Part shown: positions 1 through 10,345 of the stretch, piece by piece
Numbering within the stretch: position 1 is the stretch's first letter
Layout of the letters: every line of letters starts with the position of its first letter
The notes under the pieces: model-generated
The model's input: only the letters and a program-made list of their open reading frames with translations
Database searches by the model: none
Told to the model about the DNA's origin: nothing
Program-made: the position numbers and the translations under genes
Assembly: GCF_963662255.1 (NCBI RefSeq)
Contig: NC_085047.1
Location: 9,726,347-9,790,346, forward strand
Direction: 5' to 3'
Length of the DNA: 64,000 bases
Origin: Cinclus cinclus
Lineage: Eukaryota > Chordata > Aves > Passeriformes > Cinclidae

Positions 1-2225
1 CATACTTTTCCTTTTACTAAAGTGAAGTACAATAGTGTCATATCAAAAACAGAGGAACAATCCTTTATAAAAGGGATACAAGTACAAAGGAGAGCAGGGC
101 ACAGGAGCTTTGTATGTGTGCTTTGTTCTGTTGTATGATGTTTTGCATATTAGGCCACACGTGACATGAAGTTTTGTTGTATATGGAGAAAAAAATGTAA
201 TTCCCATTGCATAAAAAAAAAAACAACTTGAAAACCTGTCTTCTCTAGTCATCAGTGTACACGAAAAGAGAGCATTAAAGACACAGAACAAACGGGGAGA
301 AAACAAAAGTAATGGTTGACTAAACACATCCAGAGAAAAATTAAAAATTTATTCTTTGCCAACTGTCACCCCACTAAGGGATTTGAGATTGTTTGAGTTT
401 TCTCCATCTGTATAAAAGATGCTCCCCTGCACCTAGGTCACAGCTCCTGAGACACTGAGTCTGTAGGTGTACGTGGTGCATCTTTATAATCAGACCTGCC
501 AGCCTTCTGAGAAAGTTACATATTAAATAAATACGGATTCTCTTTCTTCCTTTCTCTTCCTTTTCCTCTTCTTCTCAGCATTCAGTTCTCCCTGGAGATC
601 CTAGGGAGGATGGAAGGAAGCAGTGTGCAAAATGCTACAGTGTTCCCTTCGTTTCATCCCTTCACCTTGTAACTTGAGCACAGCTGTCTGGACTTGCAGA
701 CATGTAATGGGGGCCAGAAAAACTCTAGCTAGGAAGTGCTGCTCCCATCCCCACTTTGACCTGTATTATCCCTGTGACTGAGACAACAGGAGCACAGGAC
801 CGTGCAGGAATGGGAAATGATCAAAACTGGGAGTGAGGAAGGTGAGAACTGAAAGAACAGGCAGGTTCAGTAGCTGAGCAAGTGATGTCCTGTAGGTTCC
901 AGTGACCCTTTAAACAGCAAGGCTGTGTTTGGAGAAGGGACAAGCTACTTGTGTGGGATAAAAGGCATGCCAAAGATACAGCAGAACCTCCACAACTGCT
1001 AGTCCAAGGACCAGACTTCCTATCCACAAAATGTAACTGAAGACATTGTCTTGCTAACAAGAGAACTGTAACAACCTTCCTTTCCCCCCAAAGTCCTACA
1101 TTTCCTTTAAAGAAAATTCATTTCTTTACAGGATCTTAATTTTGGACTTTTTGTGTGTACTCACTATACAGCAGCAGACTTAAATTTACCCTGTGTATAT
1201 CTTGACCTACTCTGGAAAATTAATAAAGACTTGCCATTAAAGAAAAATTCTGGAGACACTTCTTGTAGGATCTTTTCAAGAGATAGTCAACAGAAATGCC
1301 TTTCATCTAGTTATATTTTCTTAAAGTTCATCACTTGTTCTCACCTTTCAAGCACCTAAATCTTTTGCAGGATTATTATTCTGCTCCACTCCTCTTCCTT
1401 CTTCCCAGTTCTTTTAATATATATGGTAAATATTTCTGGAACTGGTATGCAACTCAAGACAATTTCTTTTTTATCTTGTCATTGTGATGAAAAATAATTC
1501 CTTATTTCTATTCTTATTTCCTAGTTTGCAATCCAGGACAGTACTTTGTCTTTTACATGCCTATTTTTAAAGCCTAACACAAAATTTAAATTAAAAATTT
1601 TCCCCTGCCACTTAATAGCAAATTAGAGAGGAAGGGCTCTCCTCAATGAAGTTATTACTATGCTACCATTTACAGATTCTTCTTTGGATGTTATCTTTTC
1701 CTGACTATTAAATTTACTTTGTTAGTACTGAGTTAAGGGCCACTGTTACCCAAGACAGTTCCAAAAACAATATTACTGACACTCACAGGGTCCTCACATT
1801 TTCTTCTAAACACCCCAGTTGTCCTAAAATGGTGCAGGAGCACGACAGAACATACCCCACATATCCCAGGGCATGGCAGCATTTCAAAAAGCTTTCCAAA
1901 TTCTGAAACTCATCCCTTTTTTTCCTCAGTTCTCACACCTTAATATCTGACTTGCAGCTTGCACCTGAAATCTGTTCTATATGTAAACTAGAAGTGCTGG
2001 CACATATATATGGTGAGTCATTCAGAAACCATAATCACATCATAATTAGAATGCAGTTATCTTCTTATAGCTTTAATGACAGTCATAGTAGTCAACTCCC
2101 ACTTAATATTTAAGTAATACATGTACTAAACAGGTAAAGGTTTAATGCATATTTGAATCAGTAACATATCCAATGTGGTAGGCATAAAATAGCCACTGTT
2201 TTTCTTCCGTTTTCATTATATACAG
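1..2225. other. AT-rich non-coding DNA, no gene recognised
   Basis: The stretch is AT-rich with only short open frames (94 codons or fewer) that resemble no family I know. A pyrimidine-rich run ending in TATACAG just before 2226 looks like a 3' splice site and is discussed with the candidate exon that follows. I see no repeat family here. Confidence 0.5.
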
Positions 2226-2482
2226 TGGTAAAATTGGCACATAAAACAGTTTCCACTGAAAATAAGCTCTTTAAATTAAAGGACTCCTTTGAGATTTGCT
2301 GTTTAAACTGTTGTGCATCCATAAAGAGGAGTGGAAGAGGGAAATCTAGAATTGCAGCAAACCACTACTTAGACAATAGCACTTTGGCAGATGAGCCCCT
2401 CCAGATTTTGTGTTGCTCTAAGACACAAGCAGATTTATTAGACACCATAGAAGACGTTTACAGCATGATGTTAAAGAAGTAA
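2226..2482 (+). other. Candidate terminal coding exon of an unknown gene
   Basis: A pyrimidine-rich run (TTTTTCTTCCGTTTTC) followed by ATTATATACAG ends at 2225 and has the form of a 3' splice site. From 2226 one frame stays open for about 84 codons to a TAA at 2480-2482. The deduced peptide is mixed in composition, with a Cys-rich patch (CCLNCC), a basic stretch (KRSGRGKSR) and an acidic, probably helical C-terminus (DLLDTIEDVYSMMLKK). This looks more protein-like than most short frames in the window. The intron phase would leave two bases to complete the first codon. I do not recognise the protein and see no partner exon in the 2.2 kb upstream. It may be the last exon of a gene extending to the left, a decayed exon, or chance. 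The splice pattern and open frame are seen; the exon status is inferred. Confidence 0.28.
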
Positions 2483-2515
2483 AAAATGGAAAAGAACATA
2501 AGCAAGCTTAACAAA

Positions 2516-2542
2516 AATATTGAAAATATTGAAAATGTTGAA
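2516..2542. repeat. Three-copy 9-bp tandem repeat (AATATTGAA)
   Basis: AATATTGAA occurs twice in a row and is followed by AATGTTGAA, which differs by one base. The array runs into an A tract. It is a simple replication-slippage repeat. Confidence 0.85.
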
Positions 2543-2636
2543 AAAAAAAGAGTGATTTTCCTCAATTGGAAAATAAAAGAAACCCTCCCACTTATCTATT
2601 AGCAGAAACAACCAAGAAAAAGAAACTTAATTACTT

Positions 2637-2653
2637 AAAAAAAAAAAAAAAAA
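2637..2653. repeat. A17 homopolymer
   Basis: An uninterrupted run of 17 A residues lies about 90 bases upstream of a CR1 tail. Because avian CR1 does not end in poly(A), the run is probably unrelated to that element. Confidence 0.85.
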
Positions 2654-2742
2654 CATTGATCAGAAGATAAACAAGGAGATAGAGCAGTTATAGAAGTATT
2701 TTGAGGACTTTAAGATTCAGCCAGGCATATCCCTGAGTAACT

Positions 2743-2811
2743 GTGAGCAGCAGACTGGACTAGAGAGCTCTGAAGGTCCCCTAAAGCCTCAGTTATGCTG
2801 TGATTCTCTGT
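2743..2811 (+). mobile_element. CR1 LINE 3' end fragment
   Basis: The segment has the order GACTGGACTAGAGAGCTCTG, then AAGGTCCC, then a CAGTTATGCTGTGATTCTCTG end. This matches the last about 70 bases of CR1, whose 3' end reads roughly GGACTAGATGACCT, GGTCCCTTCCAAC and then ATTCTRTG repeats. Only the tail is present, consistent with the extreme 5' truncation usual for CR1. The family match is from memory of the consensus. Confidence 0.7.
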
Positions 2812-3757
2812 TGAAGAACTGACTTACATGAGGACAGACAAGTCAGAATAACCATGTCTGATGAACTTCTAGGAGAATGTATGTCATAACAATCCATGGT
2901 TACTTCAAAGGAATAAGCATTCTGTGTGGACACTGACATCCCAAAGATTCTTTAAGACTAGAAGAGAAGGAATGGATGAAAAAATGGAGGAACAAGACCA
3001 GCCTAAACACTTCCAGTCATTCCCACAGCAGCATCCTCTGAATGCAGAAGGAGCTGATCCCTCTGCACTTTCTTTATATTGGAAGTTCTATACTCCTTAG
3101 TGCACCTAATAAACACATTGGGAATTCTTTTGTTTGGATAGCTATGAAACAACCACCTCTACATCAGGTAAAATGAAGAGGAGGCGAAGAAGAGGAAGGA
3201 CTGATTAAAACAAGAAGTTTCCTGTGCTTAACTGGGAAACCTGCTTAAACGGGATGTCTCCCAGGGAACTAATTTAAACCCGATGATACTTAATAGCTAT
3301 GATTGGTGCTTAGTAAGTAGGGTAATTATGTTTAATGGGGATGCCTTAAGGCAATTGAGTGGCACTTAAGTCTTTTGTATGTCTCAATCTCATGGTACTT
3401 CTATCCATTTTCTCCTCCATAACAGCTGTAAATGCAGAAGAAATAAATCCACCACCACCTGTTCCTCTGAGTTTGTCCCTTCTGTGCTAAATGCAGGGTC
3501 AACCACACGAGGCAAAGTATTTGTTGTCTCCTCTGCTCCTGTCACTGCATGAGCCACAGCACCTAGCCAAAACATTGGCTTCTCTTATCATTACAGACTT
3601 ATCTAATAACATGATGCTTCATACTGCCTCGCTGAAGCTAATGGAAGTTTTCCAGAGGCAGAATCAGATTCAAGCTGAGTTCAACTCAACCCCTTCCAGC
3701 AACACTGTGCTCTGCAGCAGGACTTCCTTTCAGCAAAATGGAGCAGGAATATTCTGC
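2812..3757. other. Non-coding DNA, no feature recognised
   Basis: No repeat or gene is recognised. A purine-rich run near 3170-3205 (GAGGAGGCGAAGAAGAGG) and an AATAAA hexamer near 3108 are present, but without an identifiable transcript they mean little. Overlapping open frames on both strands at 3390-3763 look like chance. Confidence 0.4.
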
Positions 3758-3852
3758 AGTTAAAAAAAACCAAAACAAGCAAACAAAAAATACTAAAAAA
3801 AAAAACCAACAAAAAAAACCCAAACAAAACAAAAAACCCACAAAACAAAAAA
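3758..3852. repeat. A/C low-complexity tract
   Basis: A run built from A tracts broken by single or paired C residues (AAACCAAAAC and AAACAAAAC types). The 72-codon minus-strand frame across it is a Phe/Leu-rich artefact of this composition. Confidence 0.85.
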
Positions 3853-5556
3853 CCTTCAGAAATGTAATAAGGATGTGAAAATTGAGGACGTTTTTCTCCT
3901 GCATTTAAATTAACTATAGCTTTTGATTTATTATATGAGGTGGTTTTTTTAAGACATGATGTGGAATGTTGTGTTTTTTTCTAATACGTAATCTATAATT
4001 ATGTATGTAAAAATAAAAATAGCGTGGGGAAAAAAGCTACTTAAACTAGGACTTATATGGGGGGAGGGGGGGAAGCCACAGATTGCCCATAAATAAGTTT
4101 ATGTTAGAGAATTAGAAAGCCCCTTACTAACACAGCTACCAGATCTTCAAATGACTTTCTAACAAGAATAGTGGAGGCACAAAAAAGATTTTCAGATTTT
4201 CATTTAACAACTTGTGAAAGAGTTGATATAATGTCAAGTCCAAATAGCTGGAGAATAGATATTTTGATCAGAATGTGGGTCTCAATCTTATTTTCCTAAA
4301 AAAAAATTCAATACAAGGGTGAAGACATCAGACAAAGCAAAATAAACCATCTTTAATTCAACTTAATGACATCATTGTCTCAAGGAACCCGACAACATCC
4401 TTTTAATACTGAATTATTTCTAGCTATCCAGCAGTCTTACTTTTCTTGTCCAAGAGTCTAACTAGTCAGTGGAACACAAAATATCACCATTTTTTTTACA
4501 GCAATAATTTGATATAAATAAATTGAAATGTTGCAAGCTAAGCACATGGATGATGTACTAAACACTTGCAACCACAGGGTATACACATTTGAAATTTAGT
4601 ACCACAAAAAAAGACGTTGCAAAGCTGTTAATGTTAAAAGACACCAGCAAAGTGGATTTTATGAGGCTTCTCACTGAGCTGTGATAGACATGTGATTAAA
4701 CTACAATTTTAATAAAAGTTACAGACCTACCATTAAAAAGAATTAAAAAATAAAACCACACATATCTTACAATTTTCAATATACCTTTGCCAGATGGATA
4801 AAATACCCAATTTTCCGCTCCAAATCTGAACTGTAGAAAGACCAGTCCCCAACTGGGGGGTAAAAATACCCTTTATAAATCCACTTGAAGACCATACCTT
4901 GAGCCTACATAGACAAACTCCATAGTCAGTACATCATTTTCTTATTATATGTATTTCAGTAATTGTAACATCCATATGAAATATAAAATTTGTCTCTCTA
5001 AAACACTTATCAATAAAAGCCTGCAGATATCTGTTACTGTATTCAGTTCTCATTGATTACAACACTTTAAAGCGCTGGATTTTTTAAGGATCTCCCAGCT
5101 TCCCACTGTGGCATGCCTTACAATCAAACATCCTTTTGGCAAAGTTATTATGCTTTTAAACAAACATTAAAAAAAAAAAAAATTGAAATATTCTAAAATC
5201 CACAGATGTACTTCATCCTGAAACCCTAAAATACTTAGTCTAGTCACTAGTCTGTTCTCACAGCTCCTGTGGAAATCAGCATTGGTTTGTGTAAAGGAAA
5301 TCACTCAAATGATGAGAATTCTCATATTGGATTGTTCAGTTTATCCTAAAGCAATATTCCAGAGTAAAGTGGTTAAGTCAAAATGCAGAGTCCATTTTTG
5401 GATAGGGATTGGTGAAACTGGTTACTGTTGCTGTCAGCTAGTAACATTAGTAATTAACATTAATGATGGTATCATTACCAGTATGCTCTCAACATCAAAC
5501 CCTGGGTAACTTAAACTCTTTAACATCTCTGAGTTGACTCTTACTGCTTTTCTGTA
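3853..5556. other. AT-rich non-coding DNA
   Basis: The stretch is mostly unique, AT-rich and gene-free. It contains a short G-rich run at about 4061-4073 and an A run near 5168-5182. The 75-codon frame at 5282-5509 has no recognisable domain. Confidence 0.45.
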
Positions 5557-5672
5557 TGATAAACTTAGACTCAGTGAAACACTCAATCACTTGTCCATGG
5601 TTGTACATCATGTGAGTGGCAGAGCCATTCCCAGAGCTTAAGCCCACCCTCCTGTTCTACCTTCTCTACTGT
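5557..5672 (-). mobile_element. Old MIR-like SINE fragment, minus orientation
   Basis: The plus strand reads GACTCAGTGAAACACTCAAT, CACTTGTCCATGGTTGTACA and then GTGAGTGGCAGAGCC. This follows the reverse complement of MIR-type CORE-SINEs, which runs GAGGCTCAGAGAGGTTAAGT, ACTTGCCCAAGGTCACACAG and then GTAAGTGGCAGAGCC. The pyrimidine-rich end also resembles the usual continuation. Divergence is high, as expected for an ancient amniote-wide SINE surviving in a bird. A related CORE-SINE or an L2-like tail are alternatives. Confidence 0.42.
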
Positions 5673-6037
5673 TTTTCTCCAATATCCTTTAAATGTCTGA
5701 ATCCTCAGCTTTTAGTCATGTTCAGAAATGTCTTCCTTACAAGCAGTACCATTATTTCAATTGAAATAATGAGTAAAATACAATTTGACATGGTGGCTCT
5801 GTCAAGTCCTGAGTTAAAGTCCAGAATGCTAAAGAAAAGATATAATTGAATCATTCCTTGTAGGGACATCTGTATAAAAGCGTTTTACTTTACTGTTATG
5901 CCTTTTTATCCATGCTTGTAAAATTGTTGGGTCACATGTTAGATTTAAAAAAAATAACATGTGAATGTGAGGGGAAAATTTAGCTGAGAGGAACTATAAA
6001 ATAAATTTTAAATATAAAACTTGCTGTTTCTGTGCTT
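5673..6037. other. Non-coding DNA, nothing recognised
   Basis: AT-rich unique sequence between the MIR-like fragment and a G/T-rich tract. No gene or repeat is seen. Confidence 0.45.
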
Positions 6038-6112
6038 GGGGTTTTGTGGTTTTTTGTGGGTTTTTTTTGTTTGTTTGGTTGGTTGGTTGGGTTTTTTTGT
6101 TTTGTTTAAGTT
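6038..6112. repeat. G/T low-complexity tract with GGTT repeats
   Basis: T tracts broken by G, with a short (GGTT)n core near 6078-6090. It resembles the complement of the A/C tract at 3758-3852. Confidence 0.85.
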
Positions 6113-8305
6113 TGCATGCAAACATACAACTCATCAGTAATGACTACAAGAAACAAAACTAGCAGTTCCTTGGAGCAGATAGTGCAGAGGAGAATGGTAT
6201 CAGAGCTGGATTTGGATGCTGCTTCCTCCATCCTCTGTTGTTAAAAAAAAACACATCTAGAGCTACCAAGAAGTGTCTATCAGTTTAAAAAATTGTGTGC
6301 CTTCAAAAAAGTTCAAAGCATGCTGAAATCATTGCTGACAACTATAAATATATGTGGAATCACTAGTATGAAGACACTTTCCTTAAACCCACAAAGTTTT
6401 AGATATAATTTTAGGGAAGAGTTCTGTATATAAACAGTGTCTGTATCCTCCCCTAACACACTTTAATTTATGTTGTGTTAATCTATGAGAGGGAAGGAAT
6501 TAGAGAAGAAAAACATTCACAAAATTTGGTGAAACTCTTTCCTGCATTTAAGTCAGAGTAAATTACATTATATTGATTGAATCTCAGATCCACAGTGAGT
6601 TATGGACAGTCAACAAGTAAGTCACAGGTTCTGCTGAGTGACATTTTAATTCCTTTAGAAGACAAACAAGCTTGTAAATGCCCCAATATCTGACTTGTTT
6701 CCCCAAAATATAAACTACAACATGGGCAAAAGCATACCATGAAAAGATAAAACATATCTGCCATCCACTAAAGATCTTTCCCCACCATTTCCTTCAAAAT
6801 ACAGAGTAGTGCTACTGCATAAGGAATCAATACTCTGAAGAAAAAGAAAGGTTCCTCAGTTACTGCAAACAGCTAGAGTTAACTAAACAAGCTAGAGTTT
6901 ACGAAAGTGCTTTGTGTGCTCTTATTTGTAACTCTTCTGGTATTTTCAGCTACACTGCAGTCAAGTGGTGTATGAGCAAAAAGCAATATAAACATCATTC
7001 CAAAGCATCCAAAGCCACAATACAGGTGATGAGCTCCTGACATACATGCAGCAAGCTGGTCTAAGCTAACAGAGGACAACAATAATTTTTAGAGCATACA
7101 CAAAAGGCTTCCACTATTAGACCAGTCTCTAGTGACAACAGCAAAGAACCTCACTGGTTGTACTGCCTATTAAAAATCAACAAAAATTTAAGAGAATCAG
7201 TTCCAAACCAGACATAACATAAACAGAATTGTTCTTTAAGGTAGAAAATCTACATTCAGTGCATTAAACCCAGCTTTGTTCACAAAGACTTAACACAGCC
7301 AGATCTCCAAAAATTACCAGTGTGATCCAAGAAAGTAAATGACATCTGACTGGCTTGTTTACACATCCTCATTTTCCCAAACCATTTTGCTTAATTTACT
7401 ACACTTTGTCATTATGTGAGTGTTTGGGAGATTTCAAAAGGACTCATTCTGTTCTAATGGATGTCAAAGAAGAGGTACATTGGTTTTAATGCCTATTTGA
7501 GGACATATGGGAATAGGTTTTTCCCTTTGCAAAAAGTCGACAGCAGTCATCCAGCAAGACCTGTTTACATTCTTTCCCATGTTTATATCCTCCTGAATTT
7601 TTACAGTTACTGAGCCACTGTTGTTTACTAAAGCACTGCTGCTCATGTATTATTTTCTGAAAGCACTTAATTGTGGCAGAATTATTCAGATTGCAAGAGT
7701 GAAACTATCAGCTTTATAACCACAACTCTGGACAAAGCCGTTTGTCAAGAGCAACCACTTCTGTTTCTGGAGTGAAACATGCTAAAAACAAAAGTGAAAC
7801 TCATATGCACGTGCACATGTATGACTTTCCACCTCAAACATTAAAAAAAGCTCAACTACAAATGAAAGTCATTGCTATAATTAACGAAAAAGTTCAAACC
7901 CTTAAAAAGTTAGAACTAGTGCAGCTTTTTAGGGCAAATTCTTAAATGAATTAGTAAGTAACATATCCCACTCCTACAGAAACACATTATACTGTGTGTA
8001 CATTACGTATTCTTGAGAAGCTCTCACCTTCTATTTTTTCCCAAAGAAATGTAGAAACAGCTTAAATTTCTAGGCCACAAGCTAAAATTTCCCTTAGATG
8101 TAAGAACAACAACAACAAAAAAATCGCGATAAATTTTATAAGCACACAGAGTACATGCAAGAGATTATTTTGTCTCCAGTTTGGGCTATTACCTAAATAT
8201 ATTATATATTACATCCTCCCTCACAGCCCTTTACAAGAGAAAGCACAGGCCATGAAAACATGCAGTCTTCCAGTTGTATGTCAGGATGGCTGGGAGGTTT
8301 TGTCC
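6113..8305. other. AT-rich non-coding DNA
   Basis: No gene, RNA or known repeat is recognised. Short open frames at 6879-7082, 7464-7646 and 7742-7945 have no family signature, and their composition matches the surrounding non-coding DNA. Confidence 0.45.
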
Positions 8306-8331
8306 TTTTTTTTTTTTTTGGGGGGGGGGGG
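8306..8331. repeat. T14-G12 homopolymer junction
   Basis: Fourteen T residues pass directly into twelve G residues. The frames translating this block give artificial poly-Phe/Gly or poly-Pro/Lys peptides and are not genes. Confidence 0.9.
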
Positions 8332-9512
8332 TTTACTCCCACTTTTTTCTGCTCTTGTCTTCCCAAGAGATTCTTCAACACATAATGCCACTGAGAAACA
8401 GCTAGTGGCCTATGCTCAGACACAGGCACACACACAAAATCAATACAGATTTTTCTCACAATTAGCAAATAATTCAGTGATGTCTGTTTGGTCTTCAGAA
8501 AGAAAGGCTATGGTATCTTTCAGCTGAGGCAAAAATCCTCTAGACCTACTTCAATAAAAAGCTTATCTCAACAGTTTGACATCTCCAAAAAAACCCAAAA
8601 AAACCCAACACCCTGGGGTAACTGAGATATAGATTATGCTAAGTCCTGCTCAGTAATTCTATAACCCATGTAGATGTCATGATCTTCAGATGGCATCCTC
8701 TCTTTTTCTCTTATTCAGAAACTGTCCTGATCCTGCAGATTTTATCTGTTCCTTGGCAGCATAATATCAAGGAAGAATAAAGCAGTAGCTACTCCAGGTG
8801 GTGAAGGAAAGTCTGTGAAAGGCCTTCAGCAAGCCTTTTACAGGGGCAGTATTTCTGCTGTGTTCACTGAACCTTTAGGTCTTATTTGCACTCACTAAAT
8901 CTTTCCAGTGTTTCAGTGTCTACAGAAATGAAAAAGGGACACGACTGGATGTGAGCAGTCATCTCAAGCTGCATGGCATGTAAGATTACCCAAAAATTAA
9001 ATTATGTGGGGTTCCTTTTAGTGTGAGGCTAGAAATAGTAATTTGCTTACCAGTGTCCTTGGCAAGAAGCAGCCCAGCTACTGTCAGAATTTAAGGTCAT
9101 TAGGAATTCAGTATCCTGTAGAAGGGAACAGGACACTGTGTTCCCTTAAAACCTTTTTTAACCGAGCTATAAAGTTCTAAACATCATTATGGAGCTGAAG
9201 TGGGGAGGAGGAGGAGGGAGGTCAAATTGCTGGCCATACTTCTTTCTTTGTAATGTTGTCTGAGAATTATGGCACTGGCATAAAATGCTACATTTCCTTT
9301 TGCACGTTACCATTTCATCTTCAGAATTTGTTATGCGACTCATATTTGTACTCCACTTCTCATTTCTTTTATAACAAATTATTCTGTGCCTTTTTATGAT
9401 CTTGTAGGAAGTCAAGGTTGAATCAAAGCCATTGTGACTGCCAAAGTACATGTATAAAATTATACCACTAAGCGTTAACCTTGCTTTGTAGGCTCACTTA
9501 CACTGTTCAATT
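8332..9512. other. Non-coding DNA, nothing recognised
   Basis: Unique-looking sequence. A purine-rich block at about 9199-9222 (GGGGAGGAGGAGGAGGGAGG) is the only compositional oddity. The 94-codon minus-strand frame at 9167-9451 has no domain I know. Confidence 0.4.
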
Positions 9513-9608
9513 AAAAGCTATCTTTAGTATTGAAGCAAAGCACTTTATAGTTTTTCAGCTAAAAGTCACCTTTAGTATTTAGGCAAAGCCACTTTTATGG
9601 TAATTCAC
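9513..9608. repeat. Two-copy 48-bp degenerate tandem repeat
   Basis: The first copy (9513-9560) and second copy (9561-9608) share the order AAAAG, CTTTAGTATT, GCAAAG and ACTTT-TATG/ATAG at the same spacing. Substitutions are scattered, so the duplication is not recent. No reading frame spans it. Confidence 0.7.
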
Positions 9609-10214
9609 ACTTGCATTCTCAAAAAAACCTCTTCTACCTAAAATGGCTGTACAGTGACCTTATTCCATCCAAAGTTTGAAAAGAACACAAAAGAATTGGT
9701 AAGTGACATTTTGCTTGTATTTACTTAGCCCATTTAGTAAATGTGGGAAAAGGTAAAAAGCAATACATTAAAAAAACCCTCCCAATTCCCCACAGGAATT
9801 CTATAAATATTATTACATGTGGGCATGTGTGCCTGTGTGTGATTGTATATCTGGGTGTATCTGTATATTTTTTAATCCAAATTTTGTAACTGTATGACTT
9901 TATTATTTTCTCTCTCAAAATGCCAGTGAAGCCATCAGGGACTGCCTATTTTTCATTCAAAGGCTAAAATCACATGTTAATTGATACATCTACTTCTGCA
10001 AAATATTCTCTTAACTATTTTAAAAAATACCCAACCAAGCCAACAGAAGCCAACTGCTGAAATTGGAAACAGAAATGGCTGTGCTCCTGCTTTGTTCTGA
10101 ATCCTCATATAAGGAGGATAAAAATGAGCTTCTCCAAAATAAGCTTTGAAATGCTCATAAACTCTATAGAGTTGTATGTCCCAAAGATTTATGCACATGT
10201 TTAACTATATTCAT
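9609..10214. other. Non-coding DNA, nothing recognised
   Basis: AT-rich unique sequence with a short TG-rich stretch near 9825-9842. No gene is supported. Confidence 0.4.
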
Positions 10215-10345
10215 TGTCAGTAATCCCACTGAAGGCAATAGGAATATTCACATCATAAAGCTACATACACACAAAGGACTTCAGCCTCAGGAGCTGATAT
10301 TTCAATAGTTACTTTGCTGGGGTAATACCCTGAGGATCTGACTCT
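10215..10345 (+). repeat. Possible ancient dispersed amniote repeat
   Basis: The block begins with AATCCCACTGAAGGCAATAG and continues with ATTCACATCATAAAGCTACA and later GAGGATCTGACTCTGTAAAG. A very similar order (CCCATTGAAGTCAATGGGA, a TTCACATG-ATAAAG segment, then a GGATC end) recurs as an old, unnamed-to-me repeat in bird, turtle and crocodile DNA as I recall it. Related CCCACTGAAG-type segments occur at 30071 and, more weakly, at 41921 and 61860. The family assignment is from memory and is uncertain. Confidence 0.35.

Noticed and set aside
3686..3904. 72-codon minus-strand frame rich in Phe, Leu and Trp that looks like a membrane protein.
   Set aside because: It is the translation of the A/C low-complexity tract at 3758-3852; composition alone explains it.
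8202..8527. Overlapping frames with poly-Pro/Lys or poly-Phe/Gly runs.
   Set aside because: They cross the T14-G12 junction; the runs are homopolymer artefacts.
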